Source: Alloboseaceae bacterium BT-24-1
GTDB lineage: Bacteria; Pseudomonadota; Alphaproteobacteria; Rhizobiales; Beijerinckiaceae
Length of the DNA stretch: 64,000 nt
Direction of reading: 5' to 3'
Assembly (NCBI GenBank): GCA_025846845.1
Contig: JAOYTL010000005.1
Coordinates: 62,001-126,000 of the forward strand
Every line of letters starts with the position of its first letter. Position 1 is the stretch's first letter. The notes beneath the pieces are model-generated. The model ran no database searches and had not been told where the DNA came from. It saw only the letters and a program-made list of their open reading frames with translations. Position numbers and translations under genes: made by a program. This document shows, one piece after another, positions 51,858 through 60,265 of the stretch.

Positions 51858-52919
51858 ATGTCCAAGGCCGGCCCCGCCTCCGTCGAATTCCGCAATGTCA
51901 GCATGCGCTATGGCGCGGTGACGGCGGTGGACAATGTCAGCTTCACGATCGAGGCCGGCAAGCTGGTGACCCTGCTCGGCCCCTCCGGCTGCGGCAAGAC
52001 CACGACACTGCGCATGATCGCCGGGCTCGAAATCGCCAGCGAGGGCGAGATCCTGATCGGTGGCAAAGATGTCACGAGGCTGTCCGCCGCCGACCGCGAC
52101 GTCAGCATGGTCTTCCAGTCCTATGCGCTCTTTCCGCATATGAACGTGCTCGACAACGCGGCCTATGGCCCGACCGTGAAGGGCCTGCCCAAGGCCAAGG
52201 CGCAGGAGATGGCGCTGGAGAAGCTGGCGCTCGTCGGCCTCAAGGGCTTCGAGAAGCGCTACCCCTCCGAGTTGTCAGGCGGCCAGCAGCAGCGCGTCGC
52301 CGTCGCCCGGGCGCTCGTGCTGGAGCCGCAGGTGCTGCTCTTCGACGAGCCGCTCTCCAATCTCGACGCCAAATTGCGCCGGCGCGTCCGCGAGGAAATC
52401 CGCGAGCTGCAGCAGACGCTCAACCTCACCGTCGCCTATGTCACCCATGACCAGGAGGAGGCGCTCGCCGTCTCCGACCGCATCATCGTGATGTCGAATT
52501 CCCGCATCGCCCAGGAAGGCACGCCGCGCCAGCTCTATGAGGAGCCGGCCGACGCCTTCGTCGCCGACTTCATCGGCGATGCCAACATGGTCGACGTCAC
52601 CGTGAAATCGGTCGCGGACGGGCGGGCTGCTGTCGCAATCGGTCCGGCGAGCGTCTCGCTCGCGGCGCGTGGCCTGCAGCCGGGGCCGGCCAAGGCGGCG
52701 ATCAGGCCGCAGAGCCTCCTGGTCTCGCGCCATGAGAGCCAAGGTGCTCTGCCCGGCAATGTCCGCAAATGCGCCTATCTCGGCAACCATCTCGACCTGA
52801 TGATCGAGACCGCCGTCGGCGAGCTCTTCGTCATCAGCCACGATGTCGACGACATGCTGGTGCCGGGCACGCCGGTCTGGCTCTCCTTCGCCAGCTCGGG
52901 CGTGATCCTGGTGCCCTGA
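51858..52919 (+). CDS. AfuC/FbpC-like ABC transporter ATP-binding protein
   Basis: 353 residues, a complete ABC ATPase: Walker A GPSGCGKTT (about 41-49), Q-loop VFQSYALFPH, signature LSGGQQQR, Walker B VLLFDEP, H-loop VTHDQEE. A C-terminal TOBE-like regulatory domain follows (about 240-353). It energises the preceding permease. The gene ends shortly before a nested palindrome that separates it from the convergent mipA-like operon. Confidence 0.93.
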   Translation: MSKAGPASVEFRNVSMRYGAVTAVDNVSFTIEAGKLVTLLGPSGCGKTTTLRMIAGLEIASEGEILIGGKDVTRLSAADRDVSMVFQSYALFPHMNVLDNAAYGPTVKGLPKAKAQEMALEKLALVGLKGFEKRYPSELSGGQQQRVAVARALVLEPQVLLFDEPLSNLDAKLRRRVREEIRELQQTLNLTVAYVTHDQEEALAVSDRIIVMSNSRIAQEGTPRQLYEEPADAFVADFIGDANMVDVTVKSVADGRAAVAIGPASVSLAARGLQPGPAKAAIRPQSLLVSRHESQGALPGNVRKCAYLGNHLDLMIETAVGELFVISHDVDDMLVPGTPVWLSFASSGVILVP

Positions 52920-52925
52920 GCCTGA

Positions 52926-52971
52926 GCATCGGACCGAAAAGTGGAACCCACTTTTCGGACAAATCCGATGC
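52926..52971. repeat. Nested palindromic element between convergent operons
   Basis: An outer stem GCATCGGA / TCCGATGC encloses a perfect inner stem CCGAAAAGTGG / CCACTTTTCGG with a 3-base loop. This layout is known to me from short intergenic repeats of Rhizobiales. It may serve as a bidirectional terminator for the importer operon and the minus-strand mipA-like gene. Confidence 0.75.
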
Positions 52972-53029
52972 CTCAACAAAGAGATAGATCGTCACTTTGC
53001 GCCCGATAGGACGCACGGCGATCTAGCCT

Positions 53030-53917
53030 TCAGCCGCCGATGTGGAAGGAATAGCTCGCGCCGATGCCGACCGAGAACTGGTTGCGCTGCCCCAGCTTGT
53101 CGACAAGCGGCGAATTCGCGGCGTCGCCGACCAGCCGATCGTAGCGTGCGAACAGCGTCGTGGAGAGGCTCGGCGACCACGCATATTCCAGCGATGAGGC
53201 CAAACCGACCGACTTGGCGCCGCCGCCGGGCTTGTAGGGAGTGACCAGGCCGTTGAGCGTGGCCTCGTAGGGCAAAACGCCGAACTGGCGGCGCATGAAC
53301 GGGGCGCTCGCCAGCGACAGGCGCGGGCCGACGGCGAAGGTGAAGCTGCCAAACCGCTCCACCCAATCGGCCGAGAGATCGGCGACGACGCCGTGATGGC
53401 CGTTGAAACCCTGGCGAACCTCGATACGGGTACGCAGCCGGTCGGGGACCAGCCAGAATTCGGCAAAGGCGCCGGCCTCTATCGACCACGGCACGTCGCG
53501 CAGGCCGAAGAGCTTGCCGTTCGAGCTCGCATAACGACCGGCGCGATAGTTGCCGACGACACCGACGCTGAAGCGATCGGTCTCGTAAAGCGCAAAGTCC
53601 AGGCCGTCATCGGGCGCACTGAAACCGGCCTCCTCGCCGGCCCGGCGCCAGGAGATCGACGGCATGAAGGACGGGCCGATCGAATTGGCCCCGTCGTATT
53701 TCGGCCCCATCTCGAAGGAGCCGCCCAGCGTGATGATCCAGCCCTTCGCCGGGGTCGAATCCATCACGGTGCGCTTGCCGTCATCGTCATTCGCCAGCGC
53801 GGCTCCGCCGGCGAGGGCAATCAGCGCCGCAAGACCGGCCAGACTTGCCGGGCGACGGGACAGACCATGGCGATGGCCTTCGGGACGGCTAGGAATAGGC
53901 ATCGGTAGGCGTCCCAT
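53030..53917 (-). CDS. MipA/OmpV-family outer-membrane protein
   Basis: 295 residues from ATG 53917. A signal sequence (SLAGLAALIALAGGAALAN) is followed by alternating beta-strand segments and a C-terminal FSVGIGASYSFHIGG typical of barrel ends. The family includes MipA, a scaffold for murein enzymes, and OmpV porin-like proteins. It starts 2 bases after the stop of the sigma-54 response regulator, so it belongs to that operon and may be part of its signalling or response. An in-frame ATG at 53902 is an alternative start. Confidence 0.8.
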   Translation of the reverse strand: MGRLPMPIPSRPEGHRHGLSRRPASLAGLAALIALAGGAALANDDDGKRTVMDSTPAKGWIITLGGSFEMGPKYDGANSIGPSFMPSISWRRAGEEAGFSAPDDGLDFALYETDRFSVGVVGNYRAGRYASSNGKLFGLRDVPWSIEAGAFAEFWLVPDRLRTRIEVRQGFNGHHGVVADLSADWVERFGSFTFAVGPRLSLASAPFMRRQFGVLPYEATLNGLVTPYKPGGGAKSVGLASSLEYAWSPSLSTTLFARYDRLVGDAANSPLVDKLGQRNQFSVGIGASYSFHIGG

Positions 53918-53919
53918 CG

Positions 53920-55296
53920 TCAGTCCGCGATCGCGCGGCCCAGCTTGATACCGAGTTTCTTGATCCGGTGCCAAAGGCTTCGCTCGGCTATGCCTAGCAA
54001 TTTCGCAGCCCTGACCTGCACGCCGTCGCTGCGCCTGAGCGCCTCGATGATGAAGTCGCGTTCGATCCGTTCGAGCTCGACGTCGAGATCGCGCGGCAGC
54101 CCGTCACGCTCGGTCCGGCGGTTGCCGCTGAACAGATCCTGCGGCAGATCAGTTGCATCGATCGTTTGCGTTTTCGTGACGATCACAGCCCGCTCGATGC
54201 AGTTGTGCAGCTCCCGGATGTTTCCCGGCCAGTCATAGGCCGTCATCGCCGCCATGGCCGCCGGCGAGAAGCCGCTCACACGCTTGCCCATTCCCTCCGC
54301 CAGTTCGGCCAGGAAATGCGAGGACAGCAGCGGAATATCGTCGGCGCGATCGCGCAGCGGCGGCAAGACGATCGGGAAGACGTTGAGCCGATAGAACAGA
54401 TCCTCGCGGAAACTGCCGCCATCGACGGCTTCGCGCATGTCCCGGTGCGTCGCCGCGATCAGGCGGACATCGACCGTCTGGGTCCTGGTCGTACCGACAG
54501 GCTCGAAACTGCGCTCCTGGATCACGCGCAGCAGCTTGGCCTGGATCGGCAGCGCCATGTCGCCGATCTCGTCGAGGAAGAGCGTACCGCCATCAGCGGC
54601 AGCAAAGCGGCCGATCCGATTGGCGAGCGCGCCTGTGAAGGCGCCTTTGACATGGCCGAAGAGCTCGCTCTCCAGCAGCGTCTCGGGGATTGCCGTGCAG
54701 TTGACCGCAATGAAGGGTTTGTCGCGTCGCGGGCTGTTGAAGTGGATCGCACGGGCGACCAGCTCCTTGCCGGTGCCGCTCTCACCGTTGAGCAGCACCG
54801 TCGCCTTCGTCTCGCAGACTTCCGTGACCTGCTCGATGACACGGCGGAAGGCGGCACTGTTGCCGATCAGTGTATCGAAGCTGTAGCGGCCTTCGAGTTC
54901 GCTGCGCAGCCGCTCATTGTCGCGCACCACATCGGCAAGGCGCAGCGCCCGCCTGATCGTGGCGGAGACGTCGTCGATCTCGAAGGGCTTGGCGATGTAG
55001 TCGAAAGCGCCCTCCTTGACCAGGTCGACCGCATCGCGCACTGCGGCGAACGCAGTGATGATGATGACCGGAACCTCCGGCCAGCGGCTGCGGACCTCGC
55101 GCAGCAAAGCGCGCCCGTCCATCACCGGCAGCCTGAGGTCGGTCAGCACCAGATCGAAGCGTGTCTGGTCGAGCGCGATGAGCGCAGCCCGCGCGCTGTG
55201 CACGGCCGTCGCACGGTAGCCGAGGTCCTCCAGCGCCGCCGCCAACACGTCGGCGAGCCGCACCTCGTCATCGACCACCAGGATGGACTGGCTCAT
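53920..55296 (-). CDS. NtrC-family sigma-54-dependent response regulator
   Basis: 458 residues: a receiver with acid residues D9/D10, phospho-acceptor D53 (LVLTDLRLP) and K103 (YIAKPFE); an AAA+ domain with Walker A GESGTGKE (171-178) and the sigma-54-contacting GAFTGA (218-223); and a C-terminal Fis-type HTH (VRAAKLLGIAERSLWHRIKKLGI). It activates sigma-54 promoters when phosphorylated by the kinase encoded upstream, with which it overlaps by 4 bases. The target genes are not identifiable here; the co-transcribed MipA-like gene is one possibility. Confidence 0.94.
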   Translation of the reverse strand: MSQSILVVDDEVRLADVLAAALEDLGYRATAVHSARAALIALDQTRFDLVLTDLRLPVMDGRALLREVRSRWPEVPVIIITAFAAVRDAVDLVKEGAFDYIAKPFEIDDVSATIRRALRLADVVRDNERLRSELEGRYSFDTLIGNSAAFRRVIEQVTEVCETKATVLLNGESGTGKELVARAIHFNSPRRDKPFIAVNCTAIPETLLESELFGHVKGAFTGALANRIGRFAAADGGTLFLDEIGDMALPIQAKLLRVIQERSFEPVGTTRTQTVDVRLIAATHRDMREAVDGGSFREDLFYRLNVFPIVLPPLRDRADDIPLLSSHFLAELAEGMGKRVSGFSPAAMAAMTAYDWPGNIRELHNCIERAVIVTKTQTIDATDLPQDLFSGNRRTERDGLPRDLDVELERIERDFIIEALRRSDGVQVRAAKLLGIAERSLWHRIKKLGIKLGRAIAD

Positions 55297-57020
55297 GCCA
55301 CCGCTCCAGGTTTCGCCCGCGGCAGCGTGATGGCGAAGGCCGCGCCCTGCCCCGGCTCGCAGACAAAAGAGGTACTGCCGCCATGAGCCTCGGCCACGGC
55401 CTGGACCTTGGCGAGGCCGAGGCCGGTACCCTTGGCCTTGGTGGTGAAGAAGGGGTTGAATATCTCGTGGTGGATCGCCTCCGGCACGCCTGCTCCCTCG
55501 TCGCGGATGGTAAGCGTGGCGGTCTCGTCGGTGGCGCTCACGCTCGCCTGGATCGCGCCTCCTTCCGGCATCGCGTCGATCGCGTTGAGGACGAGGTTGA
55601 GGCAGGCCTGGTACAGCTGGTCGGGGTCGCCATGGACGGTCGCGTCATTGCTGCGATCCTCGATCACCAGCCGGATCTTCTGGCGGCTGAACTCGGGCGC
55701 CGCGATCGCCGCGACGCGATCGATCACCGCCCGGAAGGGCAGCTCGACCTTCACCGGCGGCTTGGGTTGCGCGAAATCGAGGAAGTCGCGCACCAGGGTC
55801 TCGATGCGACGTACCTCGTCGATGACATAGCCCAGCATCTTCTCTTCCGCGCCACCGAGCCTGGCGCGGTTGCGGACGACTTCCGTCGAGGTCTTGATGA
55901 TCCCCAGCGGATTGCGCACCTCATGGGCGATCACCATCGCCGCCTGGCCGAGGGCCGACAGCCGATCCTTGCGCCTGAGTTCCGTCTCAAGGTCCTGCAG
56001 CTTGCCGAGCTGCTCGGCCATGCCGTTGAATCCGGCAGCGAGCTCGACGATCTCGCGTCCACCGCCCGCCGAGACGCGTTGGCCGAAATCCCCTGCAGAG
56101 ATCGCCCGAACGCCCTGTGTCAATGCGCGCAGCGGCCGAACCAGCAAATCCGAGGTCAGAATGCCGACGACGATCGAGATCGCGCTGCCGAGCAGGAAGA
56201 TGCCGAGGAACAGGCTCTCCCGGCCAAGCTGCTCGAAGAAACCCGCCTCGCTGCGCATGCCGATGAAGCTGATCGCGGCGAGCTCGCCGTCGATGCCGCG
56301 CAGTCCCGAATAGACCGCGCGATAGGCGCCGTGATCGGCGGCTGGATCAAAGACCGCCTCTTCCCCCGCCTGCAATCTGGTTCGCACATGCTGGGGCACA
56401 GCGGTCGTGCGATCGGGATGGGTTTGCATCACCAGTTCGAGCTGGCCTTTGAAGAGCGCGAAGAGGCGGATCTCCAGCGAGGTCACCACCTTGATGCCAC
56501 CGAAGGACGCTTCATCGAGCCATGTGCCGATCAGGATGTTGGCCGGCTGGCCGGCGATCTGCATGGCCTGGACCGCGCCCGCCATGATCCAGCGCTTGCC
56601 ATCCGTCTCGATCCTGAACAGGCCGAGACCGGTCTCTATCGGCAGCGGGCTGACACTGTTGAAGTCGCGCGTCTTGAACAGTACGTCGCCCCCCGGGCGA
56701 TAGATCGCGATCAGGTCGTAGCCGACCGAACTCAGCACCGCGAATTCGCGCTCGACGGTGCGCTGCATCTTGTGCTCATCGGCCGCCTGCTCGAGCCGAT
56801 GCCCGATCACGCCAGCAACGCGCTGCGCCTCCTGCGTCGCCTCGGCGATCTCGAGCGCGAAGAAGCGCGAGGTCTCGCCGAGCCATTGCTCGACATTCTC
56901 CTCGAAGGCGTCCGAGATCAGCCTGGCCGCGATATAGGCAGACGCCAGCATCGCCGGCACGCTGACCAGCATGAAGCCGATCACCAGCCTGAACCTCAGC
57001 GATGTCATCCGCATCGACAT
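55293..57020 (-). CDS. Membrane sensor histidine kinase (with periplasmic domain and HAMP)
   Basis: 575 residues. Two membrane helices (about 10-32 and 268-290) bracket a periplasmic sensor domain of about 235 residues, probably double-CACHE-like (YDLIAIYRPGGDVLFKTRD, GKRWIMAGAV). HAMP is at about 291-345. The H-box is VIAHEVRNPLGIIKTST with H366. The HATPase domain has LNLVLNAIDAMPEGG, DEGAGVPE, FNPFFTTKAKGTGLGL. It forms a pair with the NtrC-type regulator downstream (ATGA overlap), similar to DctB/AtoS-type systems. The signal is unknown. Confidence 0.93.
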   Translation of the reverse strand: MSMRMTSLRFRLVIGFMLVSVPAMLASAYIAARLISDAFEENVEQWLGETSRFFALEIAEATQEAQRVAGVIGHRLEQAADEHKMQRTVEREFAVLSSVGYDLIAIYRPGGDVLFKTRDFNSVSPLPIETGLGLFRIETDGKRWIMAGAVQAMQIAGQPANILIGTWLDEASFGGIKVVTSLEIRLFALFKGQLELVMQTHPDRTTAVPQHVRTRLQAGEEAVFDPAADHGAYRAVYSGLRGIDGELAAISFIGMRSEAGFFEQLGRESLFLGIFLLGSAISIVVGILTSDLLVRPLRALTQGVRAISAGDFGQRVSAGGGREIVELAAGFNGMAEQLGKLQDLETELRRKDRLSALGQAAMVIAHEVRNPLGIIKTSTEVVRNRARLGGAEEKMLGYVIDEVRRIETLVRDFLDFAQPKPPVKVELPFRAVIDRVAAIAAPEFSRQKIRLVIEDRSNDATVHGDPDQLYQACLNLVLNAIDAMPEGGAIQASVSATDETATLTIRDEGAGVPEAIHHEIFNPFFTTKAKGTGLGLAKVQAVAEAHGGSTSFVCEPGQGAAFAITLPRAKPGAVA

Positions 57021-57078
57021 GCCGGAAACCGTTCCCTTCAGCTCTGGCTGCCAGCCGGCAACGGCATACCGACCGCGA

Positions 57079-57501
57079 TCATGGCTGCCTCGACCATGTG
57101 TCGTCGTCGCAGATCAGGCCGCCGAGCACGCAGCCACGCATGACAAGGCTTCGAGACGACGTCAGTTCAAGTGTGGTCCGGTAGGTCTTGCCGTCGGCCG
57201 GATTGTAACCCTCGCCCTCCAGTGCTCCCTTCGCAGCCGGCTTGAAGCCGGAGAGCACCTGGAGGCCGAGCAAGGAGCGCTTCCGGAGCGTTTCGTCGGG
57301 ATTGAAGATGTCGAAGCGCTCCTGCTTTAACCAGACGATCCTGCCGCACAGTGCCGGGCCGCAACGGCCGATCGCGATCTCCGATTCCCCGTCGGAATCG
57401 CGCCAGCGGCCGATGGCGTCGGCCATCGGGTCAGCGAACGCCGGCAACGCTGTCACGAGAACCGCCGTGAGCACGGAGGCCAGACCGATCCCGCGCATCA
57501 T
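57079..57501 (-). CDS. DUF2147 exported protein
   Basis: 140 residues with a signal peptide (GLASVLTAVLVTALPAFA). DUF2147 features are visible: IGRWRDSDGESEIAIGRCGPALCGRIVWLK and GLQVLSGFKPAAKGALEGEGYNPADGKTYRTTLEL. Two cysteine pairs (CGPALC, GCVLGGLIC) may form disulfides. It is the last gene of the large minus-strand operon; its ATGATG start overlaps the stop of the SMR-like gene. The molecular function of the family is unknown. Confidence 0.85.
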   Translation of the reverse strand: MMRGIGLASVLTAVLVTALPAFADPMADAIGRWRDSDGESEIAIGRCGPALCGRIVWLKQERFDIFNPDETLRKRSLLGLQVLSGFKPAAKGALEGEGYNPADGKTYRTTLELTSSRSLVMRGCVLGGLICDDDTWSRQP

Positions 57502-57890
57502 TCGTCACTCCCGAGCAGAACCACGCCTGCGATGATCAATGCGATTCCGCCCGCACGGACCAAGTCTATCTGCTCGCCGAAGGTGAGCCAGGCCAGCAGC
57601 GGAACCGTGACATAGACCAGCCCTGTCATCGGGAAGGCACGGCTCAGCGGCATGTCCCTCAGGATCGCCATCCAGACGACGAAGGTGCCGATATAGCCGA
57701 GCGTCGCGAGCCAGACACCCGGCAGCGACACCGCCTTCGCCATCATGGCAAGGCCGAAATCCATGTCGCCGAGGCCGTCCGCACCCCATTTGAAGGCGAG
57801 CTGCGTTCCGGTATCGAGCACGACGAAGGCGACCCAGATCGCGAGCTGCCGCGCCCAGGGAGTCGTGGCCGTTGGCGAGATGCTGCTCAT
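57498..57890 (-). CDS. SMR/EamA-like small membrane transporter (second copy)
   Basis: 130 residues from ATG 57890, which overlaps the preceding gene's stop. Four hydrophobic segments; signature parts are FVVLDTGTQLAFKWGADGLG and DMPLSRAFPMTGLVYVTVPLLAWLTFGEQI. The protein resembles half-size EamA/SMR proteins that function as dimers in export, for example of modified sugars or polyamine-like cations. A similar but shorter protein is encoded two genes upstream, so the two may form a heterodimeric exporter. Confidence 0.78.
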   Translation of the reverse strand: MSSISPTATTPWARQLAIWVAFVVLDTGTQLAFKWGADGLGDMDFGLAMMAKAVSLPGVWLATLGYIGTFVVWMAILRDMPLSRAFPMTGLVYVTVPLLAWLTFGEQIDLVRAGGIALIIAGVVLLGSDE

Positions 57891-59047
57891 GCGGCCTTCT
57901 TTCGGGCGATTACGGCAAGGTCGGGGTCGAAGCGTTCGAAGCCGAGCCAGGGGCTTAAGCAGCGCAACGCCCATTGCAGTGGCGCGAGCCGATGCCGGAC
58001 ATGGAGGGTCGAGGGCACGAGCCGGCTGCCGAAGCGAAGCTTCGAGGCATAGGCCGTCTGGCCGCTCTGGAGCTTGTTGATGCCGCGCGCCAAGCAGAAG
58101 CGGACATTCGCCATCCAGCTCACGGCGTAGAGATTGTGCTCGCGGGCCAGCGGGTAGCGCATGCCCAGGAACTTGTCGATCACCCGGTCGGGTTCGACCA
58201 GGAGCAGATTGAAGGCGGCGAGCTCCTCGCCGATCCAGTAGAGCACGAACACCGCCCGCTCGCCGAGCGCGCGCGAGACCGCACCGAAATAGCCGGGCGG
58301 CAGCACTTCGAGCTCGCCATAATCGAGGCCGCTCTGCGCCCGCGTCGCCTCGTAGAGATCGGTGACCTCAGTCTCCAGCCCGATGATGTCGGTGTGGAAG
58401 GTGACACGCACCTCCCCGGCCTTGGCGAGTTTGCGCTTGATATCCTTGCGCGTCGCCGCCGAGAGCGAGGCGAGATAGGCGGCCTCGTCCTTGAAAGGCA
58501 GGTCGAGCAGCGCGACCGGCAGGCTACCAAGCCGGGCAAAGCCGGCCTGCTTCAGCACATTGCCGACGCCGTCTTCTTCTGCCGGCGCCAGGTCCTTCCA
58601 GACCACGAGATGCGCGCCCTCCTCTGCGGCCTGCCGCTCCAGTACGATGGAGAGCGCCTGGAAGGCAGCGCTACGCCCGGCTGCATCGAGCTTCGGCGAG
58701 AAGCCGAGATGGCAGCGCTCGGCATAGGGCGAGCCGATGCAGAGCACCTTCAAGGTGACGAGCCCCGGCACATGCCGGAACAGCGCATCGCCGACAGCAC
58801 GCAGGCGACCCTGCAGGGGCGTGTCGAGCCGGTAGTTCAGCCGGAAGAACGGCGTCACGGCCACGACCTCATCGCCCTCCTCGGCAATGGCTGCCGCCAT
58901 GCGCAGGCCGATGCCGGTCTCCGCCGCAACCGCGTCGCAGGCGCTGTAATAGGCATGGCATTCAGCCTCGCCCGGCAGGCAGGCGTCCCAGGTGGCGGAA
59001 GCGATGTCCGCGATACCAGCCAGGATGCGGCCCTGCACCGTGCTCAT
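57887..59047 (-). CDS. GNAT/FemAB-type acyltransferase-like protein (DUF482)
   Basis: 386 residues with the bipartite GNAT-like fold of the DUF482/COG3146 family, often labelled peptidogalycan biosynthesis protein. Characteristic parts are CIGSPYAERCHLGFS, LSAATRKDIKRKLAKAG, GEELAAFNLLLVEPDRVIDKFLGMRY and FCLARGINKLQSGQTAYASKLRFGSR. It probably transfers an acyl or aminoacyl group to an amine. The substrate may come from the aminotransferase of the same operon; that is inference. It overlaps both neighbours by 4 bases. Confidence 0.82.
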   Translation of the reverse strand: MSTVQGRILAGIADIASATWDACLPGEAECHAYYSACDAVAAETGIGLRMAAAIAEEGDEVVAVTPFFRLNYRLDTPLQGRLRAVGDALFRHVPGLVTLKVLCIGSPYAERCHLGFSPKLDAAGRSAAFQALSIVLERQAAEEGAHLVVWKDLAPAEEDGVGNVLKQAGFARLGSLPVALLDLPFKDEAAYLASLSAATRKDIKRKLAKAGEVRVTFHTDIIGLETEVTDLYEATRAQSGLDYGELEVLPPGYFGAVSRALGERAVFVLYWIGEELAAFNLLLVEPDRVIDKFLGMRYPLAREHNLYAVSWMANVRFCLARGINKLQSGQTAYASKLRFGSRLVPSTLHVRHRLAPLQWALRCLSPWLGFERFDPDLAVIARKKAA

Positions 59048-59889
59048 TCCGCCGCCACGACGTGCAACGGCGCCGCCGGCATGCGCGCCTTGGCGAGCCG
59101 GTCGGCCAGCGCCAGCGAGCGCTCAATCACGATCTCATGCTGCTGGTCGATGGTGACGAGGTGATAGCTGTCGTCGAGGATCACCGCATCGACCAGCCCG
59201 CCGAGCTTGCGCTGGATCTCGAAAGCGTTCTTGAGGTCGGCGATATCATCGTCGCGCGGATGGACCAGCAGCGCCGGGCACTTGACCTGCGGTAGCTCGC
59301 GGCGCGTCACGGCGATCAGGTCCCACATCTCCTTCAGCGAGCCCGAGGGCGTGCCGAGCAGGCCGGCCTCCGAGCTGTCGCCGCTCGCCAGCGACGAGAC
59401 GACCAGAGCGCGGGTGCGCGTGTCCTTCAGCCCATAGGGCTCGCGTTCGACGAAGCGATAGCGCCGCCCGAACGGCGTGTTGATGAACCAGCGCAGCAGG
59501 AAGGCGTAACGGGGAATCGACCAGCCATCGTACCAGAAGGTCGGGGCATAGAGCGCGAGCCCGTCGACCTCTTTCGGGCGCTGGGCCGCGACATGCATCG
59601 CCAGCACCGCGCCCATGGAAAGCCCGCCGACGATCACCGTGTCGCAGATCTCGCGCATACGCTCGAGCTCGGCATAGACGCTCTGCGCCCAGTCGCGCCA
59701 GCCGGTGGCGAGTATCTCGGCCTCGCCGGCGCAATGCCCGGCGAGCTGCGGGCAATAGACGGTGTGGCCGGCGCGATGCAGCGCCCGGGCGACGAAACGC
59801 AATTCGGTCGGCGTGCCACCTAGACCGTGGATGAGCAGGAAGCCGGTCCGGTCACCGGCGAGGCGGACGCTGAAATCGCGCATAGTCAT
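59044..59889 (-). CDS. Alpha/beta hydrolase (carboxylesterase/lipase-like)
   Basis: 281 residues with an alpha/beta-hydrolase fold: oxyanion-region FLLIHGLGGTPTELRFVA, nucleophile elbow GLSMGA (near residue 91), acid in LVHPRDDDIADL and histidine in DDSYHLVTID. It resembles monoacylglycerol-lipase/carboxylesterase Est30-type enzymes. It sits in the middle of the uncharacterised operon and overlaps the DUF482 gene by 4 bases. It may hydrolyse an ester or thioester intermediate of the pathway. Confidence 0.85.
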   Translation of the reverse strand: MTMRDFSVRLAGDRTGFLLIHGLGGTPTELRFVARALHRAGHTVYCPQLAGHCAGEAEILATGWRDWAQSVYAELERMREICDTVIVGGLSMGAVLAMHVAAQRPKEVDGLALYAPTFWYDGWSIPRYAFLLRWFINTPFGRRYRFVEREPYGLKDTRTRALVVSSLASGDSSEAGLLGTPSGSLKEMWDLIAVTRRELPQVKCPALLVHPRDDDIADLKNAFEIQRKLGGLVDAVILDDSYHLVTIDQQHEIVIERSLALADRLAKARMPAAPLHVVAAE

Positions 59890-59902
59890 CGGAGCATGTC
59901 CG

Positions 59903-60265
59903 TCAGGCGGTTCGGGCGACGATGATGACGCCGCAGGTGATCAGGAAGGAGCCGAGCCATTGCCGGCGGCCGACGCGCTCGCCGAGGAAGACGGCGCTGG
60001 CCAGGGAAATGGCGAGGAAGTTGGCGCTGGCGATCGGGAAGGCGATCGAGAGCGGCACCTCCGCCAGGATGCGCAGCCAGATGAAGAACTCGGCGACGTA
60101 GGTTGCGATGCCGGCGGTGACCCAGCCGCAGCGCGCCATCGCCGCGGCCGTGGCACGGACATCGGCGCCTTGCGGCAGCCTGTCGGCGCCTATCTTGAAG
60201 CAGATCTGGCCGGCAACGTCGCAGATGACCGACAGCACGAACCAGAGGATGATCGTGGTGCTCAT
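59903..60265 (-). CDS. SMR/EamA-like small membrane transporter (first copy)
   Basis: 120 residues with four predicted helices. It starts MSTTIILWFVLSVICDVAGQICFKIGAD and contains EVPLSIAFPIASANFLAISLASAVFLGERV, which is typical for small multidrug-resistance-like or EamA half transporters. It lies in the operon between the arginase-like gene (4-base overlap) and the hydrolase (13 bases). It probably exports the operon's product, perhaps together with the second copy. Confidence 0.8.
   Translation of the reverse strand: MSTTIILWFVLSVICDVAGQICFKIGADRLPQGADVRATAAAMARCGWVTAGIATYVAEFFIWLRILAEVPLSIAFPIASANFLAISLASAVFLGERVGRRQWLGSFLITCGVIIVARTA

Noticed and set aside
48572..52919. Ferric iron importer (FbpABC)
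   Set aside because: The binding protein looks AfuA-like without the obvious tyrosine pair, and the phosphatase and inositol genes upstream point to a phosphorylated polyol or sugar. Iron is not fully excluded.
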